The position numbers and the translations under genes are program-made. A stretch of DNA of 21,633 nt. Source: an uncultured Collinsella sp. GTDB lineage: Bacteria > Actinomycetota > Coriobacteriia > Coriobacteriales > Coriobacteriaceae. Numbering within the stretch: position 1 is the stretch's first letter; each line of letters begins with the position of its first letter. The stretch lies in contig CAUBMI010000037.1 of assembly GCA_958436995.1 (NCBI GenBank), forward strand, positions 1 to 21,633. Reading direction: 5' to 3'. The notes under the pieces are model-generated. The model was given only the letters and a program-made list of their open reading frames with translations. It searched no databases and was not told where the DNA came from. Positions 15,777-21,580 of the stretch are shown here, in pieces.

Positions 15777-15871
15777 AGGTGAACGTTCACTATACTAATT
15801 CATTGCGACTTAAAAGGTGAACGTTCACCTAACCACCATGGGGTGAACGGTCGATTTTGCCCGTTCAACGG
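15777..15871 (-). promoter_or_regulatory. Paired-operator promoter of the uxaCBA operon
   Basis: The distal operator is the perfect 16-bp palindrome AGGTGAACGTTCACCT (15815-15830, centre 15822.5). The proximal operator AGGTGAACGTTCACTA has a perfect 12-bp core (15779-15790, centre 15784.5), 38 bp away. On the minus strand TTCACC (plus 15816-15821), an 18-bp spacer and TAGTAT (plus 15792-15797) can form the promoter between them. The conserved upstream 28-bp element, TGAACGG...CCGTTCAACGG, is at 15844-15871. Occupied operators would cover both the -35 and the start of transcription. Confidence 0.85.
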
Positions 15872-15962
15872 TTACTGGAGCCGTGACTTGTATGTATTGC
15901 GAATTGGCAGGCGTCCCCGAATACCGAACTTGAGCGCTTTGGCCAGGTGGGTCATGTTCCGC

Positions 15963-16155
15963 CGTGCATTTTTGGGAGTATTCAGCATCGGAGCGCACCG
16001 CGCACCGTCTTCGAAGCCCTATCTGATGCTCATATTGCGCCCAATCGGCATAAATAAGTGCCCCCGATGGCGAATTACGCCATCGGGGGCACTTAAAACA
16101 GTCGTCCTAACCTCTTTCGGGACACGCCATTGCTGAATACTCCAAAAAATGCACG
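15963..16155. repeat. 193-bp nested inverted-repeat element (MITE-like)
   Basis: Terminal arms 15963-15987 and 16131-16155 are 25 bp with one mismatch. They enclose about 140 bp without a supported gene, and a second, perfect 18-bp hairpin lies inside at 16055-16095. The whole of 15725-16183 (459 bp without a gene) consists of the uxaC leader and promoter, a stretch with nothing recognised (15872-15962), and this element. It carries no transposase. It could be a miniature mobile element or an RNA-level structure serving the lacI 3' end. Confidence 0.6.
16050..16095 (-). terminator. Terminator after the LacI-family regulator gene
   Basis: TAAGTGCCCCCGATGGCG (16055-16072) and its exact complement (16078-16095) form an 18-bp perfect stem with a 5-nt loop. 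On the minus strand it is followed by TTTATG, a weak T-rich tail. It lies 88 bp after the regulator stop at 16184, and is a barrier between the regulator and the uxaC promoter. Confidence 0.7.
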
Positions 16156-16183
16156 TCGCAAGAGGGGGTACCTGACTAAACGG

Positions 16184-17263
16184 CTAAATTCCCGCAAGCT
16201 CGCAGTAGCGGTCGACGTTGCTGGCAAACACCATCTCCACAGCACCCTTCTGCACGGGCTCCGCCGGAGTTTTACCCCACAGCAGATACTCGCCCAAGGT
16301 CTTGGCGCCACGGTAGGCCAGGCTCACCGGGTCCTTATAGACAATATTGGTAAAGATGCCACGGCGCAAGGCCAAGGCGCTCTCGGGGAACAGGTCGTTG
16401 CCGATTACCATGACCTTGCCGGCCTTGCCGCTTGAAACAAGCGCGTCGGCGACCACCTCGGAACCAACGGCAAAAACGCTACAGATGAGCTCGGGAGCAT
16501 CCGGCGCACTCAAGCGCTGCTCAAGCTCGCGCTCGAGCTGTTTGACTTGCGCATGGGCGCCGGCAAGGTCCTCAACCTGCCATGGAATATCGTGTTCGCG
16601 CAGGTAATTATGAAAGGCGCGGGCGGTCAGGTAGTGTGAATCGGTATAGGGGTCGCCCGCCAACAGGAGCACGCGGGCGTCAACCCCAGAAGCGTGGACC
16701 AGATTTGCCGCCTGCTCCGCCATAAGACTGCCCGCCGCGGAATAGTCCGCCAGACTGGCACCCAGGCGATCGAGGTGCGGGCGGTCGCCGTCTACGAGCT
16801 CGATTGTCACGCCCGCCTCGGCAATCTGCCTCAAGAGCTCGGTTGCGCGGTCATCGCCCGGAACATAGGCAAGCAGGCCATCAATCTTCTCGCCCACCTG
16901 CAGACGCTCATCAATCTGCTCGAGCGCATCGGCGTAGCCACCCACGCCAAATTCAACGCGCTCAACCGTAATGCCCTGATCGATGACCTCCTGCTCAAAG
17001 CGGTTGCAGCCTTCCCAAAGGTAACGGAAAAAGTACGCCCCCTCGCGCGATGCGCGGGGCAGGCAAAACACCAAGTTGATATCCTTGCGGCGCAGGCTCG
17101 AGGCACTTGTGTTGCGGTGGTAACCCATGGCCTCGGCCTTGGCATTCACCTTGGCACGCACGGATTCGCTCACGCCGGCCTTGCCCGTCAGGGCCTTATG
17201 CACGGTATTGATGGAAACGCCAAGCTCGGCGGCTATGTCCTTCATGGTTACGCGAGCGCTCAT
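16184..17263 (-). CDS. LacI-family transcriptional regulator, candidate repressor of the pectin/galacturonate genes
   Basis: 359 aa. The N-terminal helix-turn-helix is at residues about 6-52 (VTMKDIAAELGVSINTVHKAL...VSESVRAKVNAKAEAMGY), with the usual TVSxxL replaced by TVHKAL. A periplasmic-binding-protein-like effector domain follows, with VERVEFG, GLLAYVPGD, LLAGDPYTDSHYLTARAFHNY and VMVIGNDLFPESALALRRGIFTNIVYKDP. The ATG at 17263 has GGAG upstream. LacI-family proteins bind CG-centred palindromes and release them on sugar binding. The TGAACGTTCA sites before uxaC, the symporter and GH105 are of that type, and this is the only regulator in the window, so it is the natural candidate; the pairing is inferred. 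No copy of that site is visible before its own start. Confidence 0.92.
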   Translation of the reverse strand: MSARVTMKDIAAELGVSINTVHKALTGKAGVSESVRAKVNAKAEAMGYHRNTSASSLRRKDINLVFCLPRASREGAYFFRYLWEGCNRFEQEVIDQGITVERVEFGVGGYADALEQIDERLQVGEKIDGLLAYVPGDDRATELLRQIAEAGVTIELVDGDRPHLDRLGASLADYSAAGSLMAEQAANLVHASGVDARVLLLAGDPYTDSHYLTARAFHNYLREHDIPWQVEDLAGAHAQVKQLERELEQRLSAPDAPELICSVFAVGSEVVADALVSSGKAGKVMVIGNDLFPESALALRRGIFTNIVYKDPVSLAYRGAKTLGEYLLWGKTPAEPVQKGAVEMVFASNVDRYCELAGI

Positions 17264-17362
17264 GGGGTTACTCCGTTATAGATAAGTTGCCAATTAACAG
17301 TACAGGTAACGATACCCCAAAATCACTCTTCAACTCGCCGCGCTCTCCCCCAAATGTGCAAA

Positions 17363-17392
17363 GCGCCCCGCGAACGGATACTCGCGAGGCGC
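17363..17392 (-). terminator. Terminator after the FeoB-associated small protein gene
   Basis: GCGCCCCGCGA (17363-17373) pairs with TCGCGAGGCGC (17382-17392), one G-T pair, with an 8-nt loop. On the minus strand TTTGCACATTT follows. It stands 15 bp after the stop at 17408. Confidence 0.7.
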
Positions 17393-17407
17393 CTGGATGT
17401 CCGGGCC

Positions 17408-17608
17408 TTATTTGATCCCGCGGCCCAAGTCTTCGGCAATTTTGTCTACGCCCTTAAGTGCGGCGCAGGTCTTTTTGTTGGAACAATGTCCTGTGCAAAC
17501 GCCACCTTGAGCGCAGTCGGCGCAGGCGCCCTTGCGATAAATGCGCACGCACACGGCGACAAACGCAATACCGATAACAGCCAGTACAACAATATCGATA
17601 GGTGCCAT
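17408..17608 (-). CDS. FeoB-associated Cys-rich membrane protein
   Basis: 66 aa. One N-terminal membrane helix (about residues 5-23, IDIVVLAVIGIAFVAVCV) is followed by a basic stretch and a Cys-rich tail (CADCAQGGVCTGHCSNKKTC, six Cys). This matches the small FeoB-associated family found next to feoB in many anaerobes. Its role is not settled; proposals include assisting or gating Fe2+ transport at the membrane. A strong GAGGAGG precedes the ATG at 17608. It lies 205 bp after feoB, beyond the feoB terminator, so it is expressed by read-through or from its own promoter. Confidence 0.88.
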   Translation of the reverse strand: MAPIDIVVLAVIGIAFVAVCVRIYRKGACADCAQGGVCTGHCSNKKTCAALKGVDKIAEDLGRGIK

Positions 17609-17666
17609 AGCAAGCCTCCTCTAGTTAGCCATCACTTACTTTACCCCATTCTCCACCTGCCAATAA

Positions 17667-17741
17667 GGGACAGGTATATTTTGGTCGGTTTTATCTGCGG
17701 AAACGCCACATCTTGACATCTGGAGCAAAGCAATCTGTCCC
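17667..17741. repeat. Short inverted repeat GGGACAG / CTGTCCC between feoB and the small Cys-rich gene
   Basis: GGGACAG (17667-17673) and CTGTCCC (17735-17741) are exact complements 61 bp apart. The stretch between has no gene and is richer in A and T than its surroundings. It may be a remnant of a REP- or mobile-type repeat, or simply the promoter region of the gene at 17608. Confidence 0.3.
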
Positions 17742-17751
17742 CCATTGCACC

Positions 17752-17783
17752 AAAAAGCCCGAGTGTCGCTGGGACACCCGGGC
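17752..17783 (-). terminator. Intrinsic terminator after feoB
   Basis: GCCCGAGTGTC (17757-17767) pairs with GACACCCGGGC (17773-17783), one G-T pair, with a 5-nt loop, and runs into TTTTTGG on the minus strand, 31 bp after the feoB stop. Confidence 0.85.
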
Positions 17784-17813
17784 TCGTGGAAAGGGGCTAG
17801 TCCTTATTCGGAC

Positions 17814-20141
17814 TTAAGCGGAAACTGCGGCGGAAGCGGTGTTGGTCTCGTCCTCGTCGGTCCAAGCATGCTTAGGCATGGGACGGAAGATCTGGAAGAG
17901 CATCGCAACCAGCAGAACGATGGCTACAACCGTCCAAATACCAAACTGGCCAAGGACAAGCAGGTTGTAGAACTGGTTGATGAACAGGCCGATTACCCAG
18001 GCAAAGGCGCACTCGTAGCCGATGGCAATCGCGGTCCACTTACCGGAGTTCATCTGGTTACGGATGGTGCCGATAGCGGCAAAGCACGGAGCGCACAGCA
18101 GGTTGAAGGCACCAAAGGCGACGCAAGCGCCCATGGTCGGGAACATAGCCGCAAACGCGGTCCACAGGCTCGGGTCGGTCTCGCCGGCGTCGGCAACGGA
18201 CAGCAGCGAGCCGGCGGTGGCGACAACGTTCTCCTTGGCGACGAGGCCAGAGACGGTCAGTGCGGTGGCCTGCCAGGTGCTAAAGCCGAGCGGGGCGAAG
18301 ATCCAAGCGACCAGGTTGCCGAACATGGCAAGCACGGAGTAATCCATGAACTCCTCGGGGATGCCCTCCATGGAAGGCAGGTAGCCAAAGGCGCCGTTGT
18401 AGCTACCAAAGTTGGAGAGGAACCAAACGACGACGGTGGACGCAAAGATGACCGTGCCGGCCTTCTTGATAAAGGCGAAGCAGCGCTCCCACACGTGCAG
18501 CGCCCAAGAGCGGATCGCCGGGAAGTGGTAGGCAGGAAGCTCCATAACAAACGGCGTCGGGCGGCCGGCGAAGAGCTTGGTCTTCTTGAGCATGAGGCCC
18601 GAGGCAATGACGGCAAAGACGCCCAGGAAGTAGAAGAGCGGGCTGATCCACGCAGCGGTGGTAGAAGAGTCGCCAATGATGGAACCCATAAGCAGGGCGA
18701 TGATCGGCAGCTTGGCGCCGCAAGGGATGAACGTGGTGGTCATGACCGTCATGCGGCGGTCCTTCTCGTTCTCGATGGTCTTGGTAGCCATGACGCCGGG
18801 GACGCCGCAGCCCGAGGACACGAGCATGGGGATAAAGGACTTACCGGACAGGCCAAAGCGGCGGAACACGCGGTCCATGATGAAGGCGACGCGGGCCATG
18901 TAACCGCAGTCCTCCAAGAAAGACAGCATCACAAAGAGCAGGAACATCTGCGGGACGAAGCCCATGATGGCGCCGATGCCAGCCACGATGCCGTCGCAGA
19001 CGAGCGAATCGACGAGGCCACCGTCCTCGGTACCGCCCGCCACGAGAGCGTCATGCACCGCGGTGGTGATACCCGGGACATAGGGGCCGTACTGTGCTGG
19101 GTCGACCGAGTCGGCGTTGTCGCCCGCAGCCTCAACAGCTGCGTCATAGGCGTCGCGACCCTGACCGAGCACGTACCAGCCGTCGGTGCCGAAGAGCTGG
19201 TCGTTGGTGAAGTCGGTCACCGTGCCGCCCAGGGTGGAAACGGCGATGTAGTACACGCAGAACATGATGACCACAAAGATCGGCAGGCCCAGGATACGGT
19301 TGGTAACCACGCGGTCGATCTTCTCGGAGGTGCTCATCTTGGCCGGAGCCTTGGTCATGCACTCGTCGATAATGTGGGCAATCACGCCATAGCGCTCGCC
19401 GGTGATGATGGACTCGGCGTCGTCGTCGCAATCCTGCTCGCACTGGGCGACCAGCTGCTCGACGCGAGCGGCCTTCTCCTTGGTGAGGTTGATGAGCTTG
19501 CAGGCGTCCGCGTCGCGCTCAAACAGCTTGACAGCGTAGTAGCGACGCTTGTTGGCGGGAACGCTCGCCGGCAGGTTGTTCTCGATGTGGTCCAGAACGT
19601 CCTCGATGGAGGAATCGAACTTGTGCTCCGGCACCTGGCCCTTGGAAGCAGCGGACTTCTTGACCTGCTCGAACAGCTCGTTGATGCCCTTGTTCTTAAG
19701 GGCCGAGATCATCATGACCGGGCAGCCGAGCTTCTTGGAGAGCTTGTCCGTGTCGATCTTGTCGCCGTTCTTCTCGACCAAGTCGGCCATGTTGAGGGCG
19801 ACGACCACGGGCAGGCCGGTCTCGATAACCTGAAGCGCCAGGTACAGGTTGCGCTCCAGGTTGGTGGCATCGACCACCTGGACAACGACATCGGGCTCGC
19901 CGCTCATGAGGTAATCGCGCGAGCACTGCTCCTCGGGGCTGTAGGGGGAAAGCGAGTAGATGCCGGGGAGGTCCGTGATGGTAACGTTCTTGTCGCTTAG
20001 GAGCTTGGCTTCCTTTTTCTCAACCGTGACGCCGGGCCAGTTGCCAACGTAGCCGTTGGCGCCGGTGATCAGGTTGAAAAGCGTGGTCTTGCCGCAGTTG
20101 GGGTTACCCGCCAGCGCGACATGGATCTGAGAATCCGCCAT
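17814..20141 (-). CDS. feoB: Ferrous iron transport protein B
   Basis: 775 aa membrane protein. The N-terminal G domain has G1 GNPNCGKT (12-19), G2 Thr in PGVTVE (39), G3 DLPG (57-60) and G4 NMAD (117-120). A helical GDI-like region follows (to about 270), then the two Gate motifs of a polytopic permease (FVPQMFLLFVMLSFLEDCGYMARVAF; GCGVPGVMATKT). It imports Fe2+ across the cytoplasmic membrane. Between the first membrane helices there is a long loop (GRDAYDAAVEAAGDNADSV through VHDALVAGGTEDG) longer than in many FeoB proteins. AAGGAAGAAGGA precedes the ATG at 20141. It follows feoA after 123 bp, with an interrupted palindrome in between. Confidence 0.97.
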   Translation of the reverse strand: MADSQIHVALAGNPNCGKTTLFNLITGANGYVGNWPGVTVEKKEAKLLSDKNVTITDLPGIYSLSPYSPEEQCSRDYLMSGEPDVVVQVVDATNLERNLYLALQVIETGLPVVVALNMADLVEKNGDKIDTDKLSKKLGCPVMMISALKNKGINELFEQVKKSAASKGQVPEHKFDSSIEDVLDHIENNLPASVPANKRRYYAVKLFERDADACKLINLTKEKAARVEQLVAQCEQDCDDDAESIITGERYGVIAHIIDECMTKAPAKMSTSEKIDRVVTNRILGLPIFVVIMFCVYYIAVSTLGGTVTDFTNDQLFGTDGWYVLGQGRDAYDAAVEAAGDNADSVDPAQYGPYVPGITTAVHDALVAGGTEDGGLVDSLVCDGIVAGIGAIMGFVPQMFLLFVMLSFLEDCGYMARVAFIMDRVFRRFGLSGKSFIPMLVSSGCGVPGVMATKTIENEKDRRMTVMTTTFIPCGAKLPIIALLMGSIIGDSSTTAAWISPLFYFLGVFAVIASGLMLKKTKLFAGRPTPFVMELPAYHFPAIRSWALHVWERCFAFIKKAGTVIFASTVVVWFLSNFGSYNGAFGYLPSMEGIPEEFMDYSVLAMFGNLVAWIFAPLGFSTWQATALTVSGLVAKENVVATAGSLLSVADAGETDPSLWTAFAAMFPTMGACVAFGAFNLLCAPCFAAIGTIRNQMNSGKWTAIAIGYECAFAWVIGLFINQFYNLLVLGQFGIWTVVAIVLLVAMLFQIFRPMPKHAWTDEDETNTASAAVSA

Positions 20142-20216
20142 TCAATCCTTCTTCCTTGTGTGCCCGCGCTGCTTTCTCCGCGCGAGCTGGATAATGTGCT
20201 TCAAAGTTGCTGCATT

Positions 20217-20236
20217 AAGTTAGAAAAACCTAACTT
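20217..20236. promoter_or_regulatory. Interrupted palindrome upstream of feoB, candidate iron-regulator box
   Basis: AAGTTAG (20217-20223) and CTAACTT (20230-20236) are exact complements with a 6-nt spacer. The form is close to DtxR/IdeR-type boxes (TTAGG...CTAA). It lies in the 123-bp gap between the second feoA and feoB, 76 bp before the feoB start, and could give feoB an iron-responsive promoter of its own. Confidence 0.5.
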
Positions 20237-20264
20237 TATCTGCAGAAATACTCGCCGCTGGCCC

Positions 20265-20486
20265 TTACTGGACCTCGACGACGGCAGCCTCCTCCTTGCG
20301 GATGGAAAGCTCGTAGCCGCGCACGTTGATCTCGACCGGATCTCCGAGCGGTGCGACCTTTACGACCTTAAACGACGTGCCCTTGATGAGCCCCAGGTCC
20401 ATAAGGTGACGGCGCAGTGCACCCTCACCGTGAAGCTTGACGATGGTAGAGCTCTCGCCCACCTTGACGTCACCCAACGTCTTCAT
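20265..20486 (-). CDS. feoA: FeoA domain protein (second copy in operon)
   Basis: 73 aa, a single SH3-like FeoA domain. It shows the family pattern of a start with VGES, then LRRHLMDLGLIKGTSFKVVK and a closing GYELSIRKEEAAVVEV. FeoA is a small cytoplasmic partner that binds FeoB and is needed for Fe2+ uptake. AAAGGGGG lies upstream of the ATG at 20486. It lies 40 bp after another feoA gene; the two differ strongly in sequence, so they are not a recent duplication. Confidence 0.93.
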   Translation of the reverse strand: MKTLGDVKVGESSTIVKLHGEGALRRHLMDLGLIKGTSFKVVKVAPLGDPVEINVRGYELSIRKEEAAVVEVQ

Positions 20487-20526
20487 GTACTTGTCCCCCT
20501 TTCAGCTTTTTGCGAAATGCTGCGAA

Positions 20527-20769
20527 CTAACCGACGGTCATGATGTGCATGGCAACCTTGGAATCGATACCAAAGCGTGCACCCAGCACCGTGACGATGA
20601 TATTGGCGCCACTCGAGCTCACCACGTGGATCTCGTTGCCCTCGACAAAGCCGAGGTCCTTGAGATGGTGCTTCATATCCTCATTGCCCTTTACGCGAGA
20701 CACGCGCACGGTTTCGCCCGCTTTTACCATCGAAAGCGGCATAGCCGGCATCTGCGGTCCGCAAGACAT
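20527..20769 (-). CDS. feoA: FeoA domain protein (first copy in operon)
   Basis: 80 aa, one FeoA domain with a 14-residue N-terminal extension (MSCGPQMPAMPLSM). The core shows AGETVRVSRVKGNEDMKHHLKDLGFVEGNEIHVVSS and a C-terminal GARFGIDSKVAMHIMTV. The start at 20769 has TAGGAGCT upstream; the ATG at residue 14 is a shorter alternative. It is the first gene of a feoA-feoA-feoB operon. Paired feoA genes ahead of feoB are common in anaerobic Firmicutes and Actinobacteria. A long inverted repeat surrounds its putative promoter. Confidence 0.92.
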   Translation of the reverse strand: MSCGPQMPAMPLSMVKAGETVRVSRVKGNEDMKHHLKDLGFVEGNEIHVVSSSGANIIVTVLGARFGIDSKVAMHIMTVG

Positions 20770-20812
20770 GAGTGAGCTCCTAACGTCAGTTCGTCCTCAA
20801 CATCGACGCAGC

Positions 20813-20866
20813 AAAAGTTAACCACGTCTATGTTCGCTATAGTAAACTAGCACGTGGTTAACTTTT
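20813..20866 (-). promoter_or_regulatory. Promoter region of the feo operon inside a perfect 15-bp inverted repeat
   Basis: AAAAGTTAACCACGT (20813-20827) and its exact complement (20852-20866) flank a 24-bp spacer that contains a possible -10 (TATAGC on the minus strand). Each arm holds the small palindrome GTTAAC and a CACGTG-like end. A metalloregulator occupying both arms would lock the promoter. This is a candidate only; no regulator of the Fur, DtxR or MntR family is seen in the window. Confidence 0.6.
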
Positions 20867-20913
20867 TGGAAAGAGTCCCCATTTAGATTTCGAAAAAGTT
20901 TCCTATACGAAAC

Positions 20914-20949
20914 AAAAAGGCGCGGCAAAGAGCTGTCCTTTGCCGCGCC
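20914..20949 (-). terminator. Strong intrinsic terminator after the HPr-like gene
   Basis: GGCGCGGCAAAG (20919-20930) pairs perfectly with CTTTGCCGCGCC (20938-20949) around a 7-nt loop; on the minus strand TTTTTGTTTCG follows. It lies 9 bp after the stop at 20959. Confidence 0.92.
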
Positions 20950-20958
20950 CTGTCATGC

Positions 20959-21207
20959 TTAGAGCGAGAGGTTTCTGATCGATGTGACGCAGGAAGCCTC
21001 GTCTACGCCCGAAACGCGGAAGATGATGTCCTCGCCGCACTCGCCGTAGAGAGCCATGAGCCCCATTACATCGCGGCCGTCGGTATGGCGATCGCCGATA
21101 CTGACCGATACGTTGCTACGATGCTTGGCAATGATGTCGTAAAGCAGCGCAACCGGGCGGGCATGCAGTCCCAACGGATCTTTAATCGTCTTTGTAAACT
21201 CGACCAT
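20959..21207 (-). CDS. HPr-like PTS phosphocarrier protein with Asp at position 46
   Basis: 82 aa, the normal HPr length. Residues 10-19 give DPLGLHARPV with the phosphorylated His at exactly position 15. The second conserved region reads GRDVMGLMALYG, so the position equivalent to the kinase-regulated Ser46 is Asp46. HPr carries phosphate from Enzyme I to sugar-specific EIIA proteins and, in many low-GC Gram-positives, signals to CcpA through Ser46. The start at 21207 (MVEFTKTIKD) has a strong GGGAGGGG upstream; an open 15-residue extension has none. The gene is monocistronic: a terminator follows and no PTS genes lie beside it. It may be a specialised or regulatory HPr rather than the main one. 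Confidence 0.85.
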   Translation of the reverse strand: MVEFTKTIKDPLGLHARPVALLYDIIAKHRSNVSVSIGDRHTDGRDVMGLMALYGECGEDIIFRVSGVDEASCVTSIRNLSL

Positions 21208-21247
21208 GTCCCCTCCCGCGGCATCGCACATTCGGCCGGCAAACCCA

Positions 21248-21257
21248 ACCACGTGGT
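21248..21257. promoter_or_regulatory. ACCACGTGGT palindrome upstream of the HPr-like gene
   Basis: A 10-bp perfect palindrome lies 41 bp before the start codon at 21207 and beside a possible -10 (TACAAT on the minus strand, plus 21261-21266). The same AACCACGT/ACGTGGTT motif occurs in both arms of the feo operon repeat. Confidence 0.35.
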
Positions 21258-21299
21258 AGTTATTGTAGCGTTAGATGCTTGTCGAGAGCTCCTCTGAAC

Positions 21300-21529
21300 A
21301 CCTCGTGGGCAAAAAGTGGCAAATATGAGTACTGTCACCGATTTAGTAGCAGCAAAATCGCGAGCAAAGTGCCTACTTTGAGCGATTCGAAGAGGTTGAA
21401 AGCCGTCAAACGCCCTTTAAAGGGGGTTAGATAAATTGATTTTGAGCCCGTTTTTGCTCAGAACAGGCCGAAAAATATGACACCTCTTTTGCAACAGTAC
21501 TCATATTTGGCATTTTTTGACCACGGGGT
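21300..21529. repeat. 230-bp inverted-repeat element (MITE-like), no gene inside
   Basis: Arms 21300-21335 and 21494-21529 are complementary over 36 bp with 4 mismatches; the innermost 16 bp (AAATATGAGTACTGT and neighbours) are perfect. The about 160-bp centre has no open frame that looks like a gene and is AT-richer than the coding DNA. The window has 426 bp without a gene here (21208-21633): HPr leader, this element and a terminator. Confidence 0.6.
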
Positions 21530-21549
21530 CCAAAACCATGCCCCAAAAC

Positions 21550-21580
21550 ACAAAAGGAGGGGCCTCGTAAGGCCCCTCCT
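21550..21580 (-). terminator. Intrinsic terminator for a gene beyond the right edge
   Basis: GGAGGGGCCT (21556-21565) pairs perfectly with AGGCCCCTCC (21570-21579), loop CGTA, and on the minus strand TTTTGTGTTTT follows. It implies a minus-strand transcript entering from beyond 21633; the last 54 bases are too short to assign. Confidence 0.78.

Noticed and set aside
15843..16136. 97-codon plus-strand frame between the regulator and uxaC
   Set aside because: Much of it is the inverted-repeat element; the frame starts inside the conserved promoter element and has no ribosome binding site.
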